This document shows, one piece after another, positions 31,997 through 40,559 of a DNA stretch of 52,898 bases (its first letter is position 1; the number at the start of each line of letters is the position of its first letter). Source of the DNA: Acidobacteriota bacterium (GTDB taxonomy: Bacteria; Acidobacteriota; Terriglobia; Acidiferrales; UBA7541); contig JAJYLB010000028.1 in the NCBI GenBank assembly GCA_021788095.1, positions 1-52,898 on the forward strand, written 5' to 3'. The translations under genes and the position numbers were made by a program. The notes beneath the pieces were generated by a model that was given only the letters and a program-made list of their open reading frames with translations, had not been told where the DNA came from and ran no database searches.

Positions 31997-34572
31997 TCCA
32001 AATCGATGGCGCCGCTCGCCGCGGCGCGGTTGTCGTTGGGATCGGTGACGAGCAGGGTTCGGGGACCGGGCATGGCGGTCGCGGCGATCGTGAGTGTGAG
32101 GGCGACGAGCGAGCCACTAAACGATTGCGCGTTCGATAGGGACACGCCCGCCGACCCGGACCCGGCAAGGGCGTAGGTATAGGTGGGATCGAGCCCGGTG
32201 CCGGCCACGCAAAGCGTGTAAGCCGCCGTTCCCGATGCCGGGAGAGTGAATTCGAGGGGAGCCAGGGAGACGTTGCAGGTATTGCCGCTCGCATCCATCG
32301 TTCCGAGAAAGACGATCGTCATCGAGTCCGCACCGGAACCAGCGGTGGTCGGTTCGACGGCCGTGATGTCTTCCGCGGTGGCAATAGGCGCAGCGGCGGT
32401 GAGCGACACCACGGAAACTGAGCCGCCGGCTGGCGCCAGGACGAACGGCAGGGAATCCGAAAGGGTGCCATCGGGATTCTTCGCTTCGATGTCGAGCGTG
32501 CCGGGCGCGGTGGCGTCGGCAGGCGAAATCGTCGTCGTGCAGGCCGTCGAGCTGGAGCAGGTAGTGGCGTGAGCGGCGCCATTCACCAGCAACGTGGTGC
32601 CGGGCCCCGGGCTGGTAGAAACGAAATCGTAGCCGGCGACGGCCAGCGTGAATCCATTGGCCAAGCCCGCCGTGGCGCTCGAGGGCAGGAGCGCGCGAAC
32701 CGCTACTGCGGAGGTTAGCGCCACGGCCGCCTCCGCCGATTGCGTGGGATCATCTTGGCTGGTGACGGTTACGGTGATCGAGTTGGGACCGGGAGCGGTC
32801 GCGGGCCCTGTGAAGACGCCGGCTGCTGTGATCGTTCCGCAATCGCCCGCGGAACAGGTTGCCTGCCAGGTTACCCCGGTGCTCGAAGTTCCGGAAACGG
32901 TCGCCGCGAATTCCACGGTGCCCGATGGCGCGATAACCGCGGCGGCCGGTGATATCTGAATCGAGAGGTGAGCGAGGATGGTAATCGCGGCTGTCGCGCT
33001 TTGGGATGGGTCGGCGGCAGCCGTCGCCGTGGCGTAAACCCCAGCCGGAACGGGAACCGCTGCCGGCGCCAGGAAATCCACCCCGCCGGCAACGGGGCCG
33101 GAGGGAGCGGCGCAGGGGGAAGAGCCGGAAACGCAAATCTGGCCCAGCGCCGCGTTCCCATTCGCGACGCCGTCCACCGCCCAACTCACTTGCTGGTTTG
33201 CCGTGCCCGTGACGCTGGCAGCCAGCGGCATTCTGTGGTCGAGCGCGAGTGCGCTGGCGGTTATATCCACCGAAACGAGCACGCCGCTGGTTACCGTAAT
33301 CGAGGCCGTAGCGGCCTCGGTGGAATCGGCGACGCTGGTCGCCACGACGGTGACGGGGTTCGACGGCGGCAAGGAAGCCGGCGCGGTATAGGTCGCGGTA
33401 TTGGCGCCGGTGCTCGAGACGCTTCCGCAATTCGTTCCGCTGCATCCGCCGCCTGTAATCTTCCACGTCACCGACTGGTTGGCGCTGAAGCATACCTGCG
33501 CGGTGAGGGATTCCGCCTGGCCGAGCGGCACGGTGGAGGCGGAGGGCGAGATGCTGATGGCGGGGCCGCAGGAACTGGTGATGGTGATCGAGGCCGAGGC
33601 GGTCTCGGATGCGTCTGCGGAGTTGGTAGCGACCAGAGTTACCGGGTTCGATGGGGGAAGCGAAGCCGGCGCCGTGTAGAGCCCCGTGTTCGCCCCGGTA
33701 CTCGATACCGTTCCGCAGTTCGCTCCGCTGCAGCCGCCTCCCGTGACGGACCACGTCACGTTCACGTTCCCGCCGGTGCAGAGTTCGGCGGTGAAGGCTT
33801 GCTGTGCCCCTGTCGCGAGGCTGGCGCTCGAGGGAGAAACGGAGATCGCCGGTGAGCACGCTCCCGCCACCGCGATCGTGGAGGAAGCGGACCGGGTTGG
33901 ATCCGCGATGCTCGTCGCGACGGTCTGAACCTGGAATGAGGACGACACCGTTGCAGGCGCCGTATAGGTTGCCGAGTTTCCGTTTGTGCTCAGCGTGCCG
34001 CAATTCGCCGGGCACGTCGGCCCGGTGAGGCTCCAATTCACGTTGGGATTCGGGCTGCCGGTGCCGGTCACCTGCGCGGTGAACGTCTCGCTTCCGCCTG
34101 CATTCAAGGATGCGCTTGCGGGAGCAATGGCGACGCGGATGTCGCTTTCGAGCGTTACGGTGGCGCTGCTGCTGGCCGAAGCATCCGCTTGACTGACGGC
34201 GGTGACCGTTACCGTCGGCGGCGAAGGCAAGCTGTCCGGCGCGGTGTACAGCCCCTGCGCCGTCACCGTTCCGTGCGACGCATCGCCGCCCGTAACCGCG
34301 TTCACCTGCCAGTTCACTCCCGTGCTGGTGGTACCCGTTACCGTTGCCAAGAACTGTTGCTGCTGGCCGAAATAAAGTGATGCCGAGGTCGGAGAGACGC
34401 TCACGGTGATTGCGGGCGGCGGCGGAGGGGGCGGAGCCGAGGATGAGCCACCGGCCGCGCCGCAAGCGGCGAGTGGAGCGACGGCCAAACTGGTCATAAG
34501 CGCCTTGGCGAAAGCCAACCGACACGCTCGCTTCGATAGGATTCGAGTAAGGAGGCGCATCCTGCGACCCAT
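31993..34572 (-). CDS. Ig-repeat surface lipoprotein
   Basis: This is a large exported protein of 859 residues. The N-terminus has a basic start, a hydrophobic stretch and a lipobox (SLAVAPLAAC), so it is likely lipidated on the cysteine at about residue 37. A Ser/Pro linker (SSAPPPPPPP) leads to at least six Big-type Ig-like repeats, each beginning like ITVSVSPTSASL, VAIAPASASL, ISVSPSSASL, ISISPSASTV, VDITASALAL or IQISPAAAVI and containing VTWxVTGG...GTVSSTGxNTGLYTAP. Repeats three and four are nearly identical to each other. A final section (SVVSLTAAAPIATAEDITAVE onward) is different. It probably acts as an adhesin or scaffold. The start may be at 34572 or 34560. Confidence 0.85.
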   Translation of the reverse strand: MGRRMRLLTRILSKRACRLAFAKALMTSLAVAPLAACGAAGGSSSAPPPPPPPAITVSVSPTSASLYFGQQQQFLATVTGTTSTGVNWQVNAVTGGDASHGTVTAQGLYTAPDSLPSPPTVTVTAVSQADASASSSATVTLESDIRVAIAPASASLNAGGSETFTAQVTGTGSPNPNVNWSLTGPTCPANCGTLSTNGNSATYTAPATVSSSFQVQTVATSIADPTRSASSTIAVAGACSPAISVSPSSASLATGAQQAFTAELCTGGNVNVTWSVTGGGCSGANCGTVSSTGANTGLYTAPASLPPSNPVTLVATNSADASETASASITITSSCGPAISISPSASTVPLGQAESLTAQVCFSANQSVTWKITGGGCSGTNCGSVSSTGANTATYTAPASLPPSNPVTVVATSVADSTEAATASITVTSGVLVSVDITASALALDHRMPLAASVTGTANQQVSWAVDGVANGNAALGQICVSGSSPCAAPSGPVAGGVDFLAPAAVPVPAGVYATATAAADPSQSATAAITILAHLSIQISPAAAVIAPSGTVEFAATVSGTSSTGVTWQATCSAGDCGTITAAGVFTGPATAPGPNSITVTVTSQDDPTQSAEAAVALTSAVAVRALLPSSATAGLANGFTLAVAGYDFVSTSPGPGTTLLVNGAAHATTCSSSTACTTTISPADATAPGTLDIEAKNPDGTLSDSLPFVLAPAGGSVSVVSLTAAAPIATAEDITAVEPTTAGSGADSMTIVFLGTMDASGNTCNVSLAPLEFTLPASGTAAYTLCVAGTGLDPTYTYALAGSGSAGVSLSNAQSFSGSLVALTLTIAATAMPGPRTLLVTDPNDNRAAASGAIDLE

Positions 34573-35336
34573 GCCATGAAACTGGCGAGGGAGGGGAAAG
34601 CAGTTCTAGTACCGGAGGAGTTAATGGGATTTAAAGATGTGTCAATATCCGGCTAGCAGCTAACTTGTTAGAACGGCAACTGTTAATTCGTCGCTGCACC
34701 CTGCGCCGAAGCACCGGGCACGAGGCCGGTGGGGAGGCCATTCCCTGGCCCTGTCCCCATGCGGGTGCACCGTTTCAATCCGGAGGCCGGTCCCGGTAGG
34801 AGCCGCAGCCAGGTAGCTTCAGAGTCTGCGTGGCAACCCAGGTATTACGAAAGAGCACGGCCCGAAACTTCGGGATCAGCCGTGCCGAAAGTCCTTGCCC
34901 ATCAACGCGGCTTTCGCGCATTCTGCGTCCCGACGCCTTCTGTCGGGAAGCCGCTGAGGGCTGCATCCCCCGGTTGCCACACAGACTCTTCAGCCTGTGT
35001 CCCCTGCACCCCGAAAAACAAGTGCCACAGACTAACCTCTTCGCTACCGCAGCCGAAGCGGCACTCGCCGGAAAAAGCCCGCTAAGAAGCAAAAATTTAC
35101 GGCCCTGCCTCACCGAGTTCCACCGCGCGGCCCGCGTCGAAGCTGTCGAGCGCACCGCCCCAATACCCAGTCATTCCCGCGGAAGCGGGAATCGAGCCGC
35201 GCCCACCAGTCGGCCCAAGATGTTTGTTAGAAAAACGAACTCTTACGACTGCGTAACACGGAGCCCGGCGGGCCAATCTCGGCCCGCCCCCGCGAATCTC
35301 TGCGGCGGCATCTGGAGCGGCTTGCGGCCGGTCGCG
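34573..35336. other. Long gene-free, repeat-rich region
   Basis: About 760 bases without a credible gene. It contains a likely promoter at 34618-34645, a hairpin around 34858-34890 (GCACGGCCCGAA...TTCGGG...GCCGTGC), a TGCCACAGACT-type repeat (about 34976-35032) and a GTCATTCCCGCGGAAGCGGGAAT hairpin at about 35169-35191. Codon-like structure is absent on both strands. Confidence 0.6.
34618..34645 (-). promoter_or_regulatory. Possible promoter of the Ig-lipoprotein operon
   Basis: On the minus strand TTGACA (34645-34640) is followed after 16 bp by TAACTC (34623-34618). The -35 box is perfect and the -10 is weak. It lies about 46 bp upstream of the lipoprotein start in an AT-rich stretch. Confidence 0.4.
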
Positions 35337-35373
35337 AAAAAAAGCGGCCGCTCCGGAAAACCGAAGCGGCCGC
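35337..35373 (-). terminator. Intrinsic terminator of the FecR-domain gene
   Basis: Read on the minus strand, a 13-bp stem (GCGGCCGCTTCGG / CCGGAGCGGCCGC, one mismatch) with a TTTT loop is followed by seven T residues. It lies 23 bp after the stop of the FecR-domain gene and is the clearest terminator in the window. Confidence 0.88.
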
Positions 35374-35395
35374 GAACTCTTAGGAAGCAGTTCCC

Positions 35396-36094
35396 TTACT
35401 GTTGCGGCCTCACAGGGCTCATCTGGCAGCCAGCGCCTTGATAGGGGCTGGTGCATTCGGACTGGCCGAATGCCAAGCCGAGGCCCGTAACGGTACCGGC
35501 GATTGGCCCGCCGATCCAGAAGAAAGCCCACTTCTTTTTGCGCTTCTTCTTCTGCTGGTCGTTCTGATCCTGGTTATCGGCTGCCACGACGCCTCCGAGC
35601 TTCGTGCCCGGATTGAGCGCGACGGTGCGGCCGTTGCTCGAAGTGCTTAGCAGCCAAACGCCCTTGTCCGCGAAGAAAACCGGATGGGAGGAGTCTTGGA
35701 AGCTGATGTAGCCCACAGCCGGCTGGGAGGGGTCTTTCGGAACGAACGTGGCGTCGGCAACGCGGCCCTCGACGAGCGACCGCGAAGAAGAAGTGAACGC
35801 GACGCGGCCCTGGGTAACTTCAAGAGCGAAAGACGAGCCCTCGCGAACGATGCGCGCCACGCTATCCGCGCCTAATACCACGCGCGATCCTCCGTCGATC
35901 AAGAGCAGGGCGGTGCCGCTTTGCCGAACGGACAAGGTGTCGCCGCTGAAAAGAGAATGTCCGGGGGCGGCCGTATTTCCCGATACGGTCACTCCGTTAC
36001 CCGAGGCGATCGTGCCCACGGGTTGGACAGCCGCCCCAACCACGGTCAGGGCCAGGAGCAGAGACACACTGGCATACACAATTCGTTTGAGCAT
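35396..36094 (-). CDS. Exported FecR-domain protein
   Basis: This is a 232-residue protein with a signal peptide (IVYASVSLLLALTVVGAAVQP) and a FecR-like beta domain: GTIASGNGVTVSGNTAAPGHSLFSGDTLSVRQSGTALLLIDGGSRVVLG, recognised by LFSGDTL, GTALLLIDGGSRVVLG and VTQGRVAF. In FecR proteins this domain lies in the periplasm and often senses signals, but here there is no sigma factor or N-terminal anti-sigma part. The C-terminus has a strongly basic stretch (QQKKKRKKKW), a Gly-rich hydrophobic segment (AFFWIGGPIAGTVTGLGLAFG) and two cysteines. AGGAGGTGG eleven bases before the ATG sets the start at 36094. It has its own terminator, so it is monocistronic. Confidence 0.82.
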   Translation of the reverse strand: MLKRIVYASVSLLLALTVVGAAVQPVGTIASGNGVTVSGNTAAPGHSLFSGDTLSVRQSGTALLLIDGGSRVVLGADSVARIVREGSSFALEVTQGRVAFTSSSRSLVEGRVADATFVPKDPSQPAVGYISFQDSSHPVFFADKGVWLLSTSSNGRTVALNPGTKLGGVVAADNQDQNDQQKKKRKKKWAFFWIGGPIAGTVTGLGLAFGQSECTSPYQGAGCQMSPVRPQQ

Positions 36095-36202
36095 AGGCAA
36101 GCCACCTCCTGCAAAGGGACCTGGGAAAATCGGTTGCTCTCGACGCAACGCTTGCATCCTAGCAGATGGTCCCGCGTTGTCAAGACTTCACCGGAGGAGG
36201 GA

Positions 36203-37105
36203 TCAGGGGCGGGTGAGGGCCCTCCGCAGGGCTGGTTCTAGTTCCGGGTACGAGTACGAATAGCCTGTTTCCGGCAGGCGTGTGGACCGGACCCGCTGGC
36301 TCGCCAGGAGCATTTCGTCGGCCATCTGGCCAAAGATCGTCCGCAGGGCGGCCCTCGGAACGGGAAACAGGGTCGGGCGGCGCAGGGTTCGGCCGAGCGC
36401 CTTGGTAAATGCCAAGTTCGTTACCGGCTCGGGAGCCACGGCGTTGTAAATGCCCTGCCAACCGCTGTTCTCGATAGCCTGCCGAAGCATCCCCACGGCG
36501 TCATCCAAGCTGAGCCAGGGCATCCATTGATTGCCGCTGCCTAGCCGGCCGCCAAGCCCCAGGCGGAATGGCCCGAGCATCTGCGCCAGGGCGCCGCCGC
36601 TCCCCGCCAGGATCACGCCAAACCGCAGCAAGACGGTGCGAATGCCACGCCGATCGGCGCCTAAGGCTTCCGCCTCCCAATCGGTGCATAGCCGGGCGAG
36701 AAAGCCCGTACCCGCGGGGCTGGTTTCGTCGAGGGGATCGTTGCCCCGACTGCCGTAGTAGCCGACGGCGGAGACGGAGACGAACACGCCGGGCCGGGGC
36801 TCGAGTTGGGCCAGGGCTTCCACCAGGGCGCGCGTCGCGTTCACCCGGCTCGAGCGAATTTCCTGCTTCCTGCTTTCCGACCACCGGCGCTCGCCGATAT
36901 TCGCTCCCGAGAGATTGACCACGGCAGCAGCGCCCGCTGCCGCGGCCACGTCCAGCTCTCCTCGTTCGGGATTCCAACTCACTTGGCCCTGCGAGGCAGC
37001 CCGGGGAGGGCGAACCAGCGGGAAAACCTCGTGGCCCGCCCGGCTCAGCGTAGAAACCAGTGCGCCGCCAATGAGCCCGGAGGCGCCGGCAACCAGGATT
37101 TTCAT
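36203..37105 (-). CDS. TIGR01777-type NAD-dependent epimerase/dehydratase
   Basis: This atypical extended SDR of 300 residues resembles E. coli YfcH and plant SulA homologs; its function is unresolved. The NAD(P) motif is GASGLIGGALV, followed by VNLSGANIGERRWSESRKQEI, the SAVGYYGSRG active-site region (S...YYG), DETSPAGTGFLARLCTDWE, RFGVILAGSGGAL and MPWLSLDDAVG. A C-terminal extension with LGRTLRRPTLFPVPRAALR is also typical. It is divergent from the moaDE fusion. Confidence 0.9.
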   Translation of the reverse strand: MKILVAGASGLIGGALVSTLSRAGHEVFPLVRPPRAASQGQVSWNPERGELDVAAAAGAAAVVNLSGANIGERRWSESRKQEIRSSRVNATRALVEALAQLEPRPGVFVSVSAVGYYGSRGNDPLDETSPAGTGFLARLCTDWEAEALGADRRGIRTVLLRFGVILAGSGGALAQMLGPFRLGLGGRLGSGNQWMPWLSLDDAVGMLRQAIENSGWQGIYNAVAPEPVTNLAFTKALGRTLRRPTLFPVPRAALRTIFGQMADEMLLASQRVRSTRLPETGYSYSYPELEPALRRALTRP

Positions 37106-37336
37106 GTTTTCCTCGGGCCGTGCGAGTGACGAAGTGTCGCCGGAAGGGATGGGATCCCCGCCCGGCTTCGGTCCCTGCGCGCCGGCAGGCGGGCGCCGAG
37201 ACCGCGCCCCTACCGCGGCAGGGAGGTCGTTTTCAAGCTACGCCCGCCCCGCAGAAGCGTCAAGATGTGCATCTCAAGTGTGTCCGAAGTGCATCAGAGG
37301 TGACAGGGTGCGTACCCCGTGGTTAGAATTGCCAAT

Positions 37337-38050
37337 ATGCGCGTGCGCGTGCTCTTTTTCGGGCGCCTCAAGGAGATTGTGGGCCGCGGCGCGGACGACG
37401 CGGAGGTGGCTGTCGGCGCGCGCGTCGAAGACGTCTTCTCCCGCTACAGCAGCCTCTTCCCGGTCCTTGCCGATCTCCGCCCCTCCGTCGCTCCTTCCCT
37501 CAATCGCGAATTCGCCGCCTGGCAGGCCCCGCTTTCCCCAGGCGATGAAATCGCTTTCCTGCCGCCCGTGAGCGGAGGGGAGAGCGGCGTCGCGTTGGCG
37601 AGCGAAGACATCTGCGCGCTGGTTCGGAAATCCTTGGCGCGGGATGAGTGGCTCGCCTCCTTTGCCGCGCCTTCCGATGGCGCGGTCGCGGTTTTCGAAG
37701 GCGTGGCGCGCAATCATTCGCGTGGCCGGCGGGTTCTCTGGCTGGAATACGAAGCCTACGAGGCGATGGCGACGGCCAAGATGCGCGCGCTCGCCGCGGA
37801 ACTGCGCCGAGGATTCCGCGTGACGCGAGTCGCCCTGGTGCATCGGCTCGGCCGAATCGAGATTGGCGAGACGAGCATCCTGATCGCCCTCAGCTCCCCT
37901 CACCGCCGGGCGGCCCTCGACGCCTGCCGCTTCGCCATCGATGCGTTCAAGCGTAGCGTGCCGATCTGGAAGAAGGAGTTCTTCGAGCAAGGCGAATCGG
38001 CCTGGGCCGAAGGCGAGCGGCCCGAGATCCCCGGCGGCCTCTTTCGGTGA
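37337..38050 (+). CDS. MoaD-MoaE fusion, molybdopterin synthase
   Basis: One 237-residue frame joins both subunits of molybdopterin synthase, which converts cyclic pyranopterin monophosphate to molybdopterin. MoaD part (1-81): VRVLFFGRLKEIVG to DEIAFLPPVSGG, with the Gly-Gly (80-81) whose C-terminus must be a free thiocarboxylate. MoaE part (about 88-237): GAVAVFEGVARNHSRGR, VHRLGRIEIGETSILIA, and KRSVPIWKKEFFEQGESAW with the catalytic lysines. For function the chain would need to be cut after Gly81, as reported for MoaX of Mycobacterium tuberculosis. The ATG at 37337 is used; a GTG at 37319 is open too. No other moa gene is nearby. Confidence 0.93.
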   Translation: MRVRVLFFGRLKEIVGRGADDAEVAVGARVEDVFSRYSSLFPVLADLRPSVAPSLNREFAAWQAPLSPGDEIAFLPPVSGGESGVALASEDICALVRKSLARDEWLASFAAPSDGAVAVFEGVARNHSRGRRVLWLEYEAYEAMATAKMRALAAELRRGFRVTRVALVHRLGRIEIGETSILIALSSPHRRAALDACRFAIDAFKRSVPIWKKEFFEQGESAWAEGERPEIPGGLFR

Positions 38051-38098
38051 TCCCCGCCTCGAGGAAGCAGTCGCGCTCTTTGCGCCTCACGCGCGCTC

Positions 38099-38127
38099 GT
38101 AGCACAGCCATTCCTGGCTGTGCGCTT
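38099..38127 (+). repeat. 29-bp dispersed repeat, copy A
   Basis: GTAGCACAGCCATTCCTGGC followed by TGTGCGCTT is identical over 29 bp to 40121-40149. A looser relative in inverse orientation is part of the 57-bp repeats flanking hicBA. It lies upstream of the preferred start of the VWA gene. Confidence 0.88.
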
Positions 38128-38202
38128 GTCTTCTCGCAGGGACCTGAAGACTGCGCCGGCAAGCACGCCCGTGCCATCTGGCTGCGCCTCAGAGGCCGCT
38201 CC

Positions 38203-39150
38203 GTGCCTCTTGCCTCCTTGCTTCTTGCCTCCTTCCTTCTGGCCTCCTCTGCCGCGCCGGCCGCGGCCCAGGTCCATCCCCGGCAGGTTCCCGGCCCTCC
38301 CCTGCGAGTTCGCGTGGAATTGGTGCCGGTGATTGCGAGCGTGCTCGACGCCTCCGGCAAGCCGGTGACCGATCTCCCGGAAAGCGATTTCCGCATCTCC
38401 CAAGACAACCAGCCTCAGAAAATCGATCTCTTCGAACGGGAGACGAACCTGCCGCTCGATCTGGCTCTGATGATCGACACCAGCCTGAGCGCGGTAGGCG
38501 ATTTGAAATTCGAGCGCCAAGCCGCCGAGGGGTTCCTTCGCCAAGTGCTCCGCCCAGGCGACCGTATGGCGGTATTCAGCTTCGCCTACGACGTCAACGA
38601 GCTCACGCCGTTCACCGCGGATTGCGCCCGGCTCGACGCCGCCCTGCGCGAAATGCAGCCGGGCACCGGCACCTCGCTTTTCGACGCCATCGACCTGGGT
38701 TCGCGTACGCTGGCGCGCAGGCCGGCGGGGCGCCGGCGCGTGCTCCTGCTGGTGACCGACGCGGGGGAAACCACCAGCCGGGACACCTACGAGCAAGCGC
38801 GGGACGCCGCGATTCGCGCCGATGCGATGCTGTACACGATGCTCGTCCGCGTGGTGAAATCGGAAGTGGGAGAAAATACCGGAGGCGAGCACGCCATCGA
38901 CACCATCATCGATTCGACTGGCGGGGCGATGTATCCCGTCGATACCTACGCCCAGTTCGCATCCACTTTCAGCCGCATCAACGAAGAGCTGCGAACCGAA
39001 TACTTCATCGGGTACTACCCGAAGCCGGCGCCCGCGCCCGGCTCCAAGCACAGTATCGGACTCGAGCTGGCTTTGCCGGCGGGGAGCGGGGCCGGCCCTT
39101 ACACCATGACCTACCGCAAGGAATATTTCGCGCCCGAAGCGCAACCGTGA
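38203..39150 (+). CDS. Exported VWFA-domain protein
   Basis: This is an exported von Willebrand factor A domain protein of the type common in Acidobacteria (TIGR03436-like). From the GTG at 38203 it begins with a signal peptide (PLASLLLASFLLASSAAPAAAQ). A VRVELVPVIASVLDASGKPVTDLPESDFRI beta domain follows (ASGKPVTDLPESDF). The VWA domain has a DTSLS metal-ion site (LMIDTSLSAVGD), GTGTSLFDAID and LLLVTDAGET. The frame is open back to a GTG at 38047 that overlaps the moaDE stop, but that extension would translate a dispersed 29-bp repeat and bury the signal peptide, so the shorter start is preferred. AGAGG precedes it. The protein is 315 residues long; its function is unknown. Confidence 0.82.
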   Translation: MPLASLLLASFLLASSAAPAAAQVHPRQVPGPPLRVRVELVPVIASVLDASGKPVTDLPESDFRISQDNQPQKIDLFERETNLPLDLALMIDTSLSAVGDLKFERQAAEGFLRQVLRPGDRMAVFSFAYDVNELTPFTADCARLDAALREMQPGTGTSLFDAIDLGSRTLARRPAGRRRVLLLVTDAGETTSRDTYEQARDAAIRADAMLYTMLVRVVKSEVGENTGGEHAIDTIIDSTGGAMYPVDTYAQFASTFSRINEELRTEYFIGYYPKPAPAPGSKHSIGLELALPAGSGAGPYTMTYRKEYFAPEAQP

Positions 39151-40004
39151 AATCCGCCAAGCCACTCGATCTCGATCGGGCGATCGCCGTTGCCGCGCGC
39201 GCCGCGCGCGAGGCGGGAGCAATCCAGCTCGAAGAGCTGCGCCGGCCGCAGCATTTCGATTACAAGAGCGAAGTCGATTTGGTGACGCGAGCCGACGTGC
39301 GTTCCGAACGCGCCATCGTCGCGCGCCTGCGCCGAGCATTCCCCGATCACCGGATCGTAGGCGAGGAGCTGGGCGAGCAGCCTCCGCCCGGCGCCGCCGC
39401 GGCAACCGCTGACGCGGGCTACCTCTGGTACGTCGATCCGCTCGATGGCACCACGAATTTCGCGCACCGGTTTCCCGTCTTCGCCGTTTCGCTCGGATTG
39501 ATGGAGGGGGAGCGGCCGGTTGCCGGCGTGGTCTACAACCCTGTGGCGCGCGAGCTGTTCGCCGCGATTCGCGGCCGCGGCGCTCGGCTGAATGCCAAGC
39601 CCATCCACGTCTCGCGCGTCGCTCGGCTGGGGGAATCGCTGCTCGGCACCGGCTTCCCGGTGCGCAAGCGCTCGGCGAATCCGAATATCCGCTATTACTG
39701 GGAATTCACGTTGCGCTCGCATGGCGTGCGCCGGGCCGGCGCCGCCGCGCTTGATCTCTGCTCGGTGGCTTGCGGGCGATTCGAAGCGTTTTGGGAATTC
39801 GGCCTCAAGCCGTGGGACACCGCTGCGGGCATCCTCATCGTCGAGGAAGCGGGCGGGAAGGTGAGCGATTTCCAGGGGAATCCCTACCACCCCGGCGATC
39901 GCGAACTCGCCGCGACGAACGGCCTCATCCACGACGAGTTTTGCCGCGTCGCCGCCGAAATCGCCGCCTCCCGCCCCGCCGCCAGCGCCCCCGAAATTCC
40001 GTAA
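39147..40004 (+). CDS. suhB: Inositol-1-monophosphatase family protein
   Basis: This Mg2+/Li+-dependent sugar or inositol phosphatase has 285 residues. The metal-binding motifs are all present: IVGEELGE (Glu), WYVDPLDGTTNFAH (Asp-x-x-Asp-Gly-Thr) and KPWDTAAGILIVEEAGGKV (Asp, active site). SEVDLVTRAD and RRAGAAALDLCSVACGRFEAF are also typical. The GTG start overlaps the VWA stop by 4 bp. The symbol suhB reflects family membership, and the substrate may be inositol-1-P or another phosphate ester. Confidence 0.93.
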   Translation: MKSAKPLDLDRAIAVAARAAREAGAIQLEELRRPQHFDYKSEVDLVTRADVRSERAIVARLRRAFPDHRIVGEELGEQPPPGAAAATADAGYLWYVDPLDGTTNFAHRFPVFAVSLGLMEGERPVAGVVYNPVARELFAAIRGRGARLNAKPIHVSRVARLGESLLGTGFPVRKRSANPNIRYYWEFTLRSHGVRRAGAAALDLCSVACGRFEAFWEFGLKPWDTAAGILIVEEAGGKVSDFQGNPYHPGDRELAATNGLIHDEFCRVAAEIAASRPAASAPEIP

Positions 40005-40559
40005 GTACACGCGGTTAACTGTTCAGCCGAGAGTCGAGAATCCAAGCTCGAAGCCGGAGATTCGACAATCCCCCGGGTGCCGTGGGCGCGGCCTCCTCGA
40101 CGGTGGATTCCCGCGTTCCGGTAGCACAGCCATTCCTGGCTGTGCGCTTTTGCCTTGTGGCCGGCCCAGGAGGCGCACGGGCGGGCGGAATGCCCGTGCC
40201 ACGCGGCCCGCGTGCCGCCCTAAGCGCTCCGCCCGTGCCGGCGATGCGCCCGGCACTCCCCCGCAGGGAGACCCTTGTAGTCGCCCCATGGCAGGCGCCG
40301 TGAAAGGGGCCGGTCACCCTCTCTTCGGTGTTTCTTACTTTCTATCCGAGCCGACTCGTCCGCTAGCTGCCGTGGCTATTACCGGACCTTTTGTCGCGCT
40401 CCCGTCGGCCTTGCTCACCTGCGCGATAGCGCTCTCCATCCCTGCCTCCCAATGAGCCACGGCATCGTAACCGTTGAGCTTCAGCGCGGCAAGCCGCCAG
40501 TGGCGCGGGCACTCCTGCCCGCGGGCCTTGGTGCTCGCAGCCGCGCATCGCCCAGTCGC
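40005..40559. other. Convergent gap with repeats and a possible coding remnant
   Basis: 555 bases between two converging genes. It holds the 29-bp repeat copy B (40121-40149), GGCGGAATGCCCGTGCC (about 40187) and GGGCACTCCTGCCCGCGG (about 40504). On the minus strand about 40325-40500 there is a 60-codon stop-free frame with a protein-like sequence ending ATAASGRVGSDRK. It lacks a start and could be a gene remnant. No function is proposed. Confidence 0.5.
40121..40149 (+). repeat. 29-bp dispersed repeat, copy B
   Basis: Identical over 29 bp to 38099-38127, in the same orientation, so the pair brackets the VWA and suhB genes. The inner TAGCACAGCCA/TGGCTGTGCG arms form a hairpin. Confidence 0.88.

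Noticed and set aside
38047..38202. Longer start for the VWA protein at a GTG overlapping the moaDE stop
   Set aside because: The extension contains a dispersed 29-bp repeat and would place a normal signal peptide 50 residues inside the protein. It is not fully excluded because 4-bp overlaps are common here.
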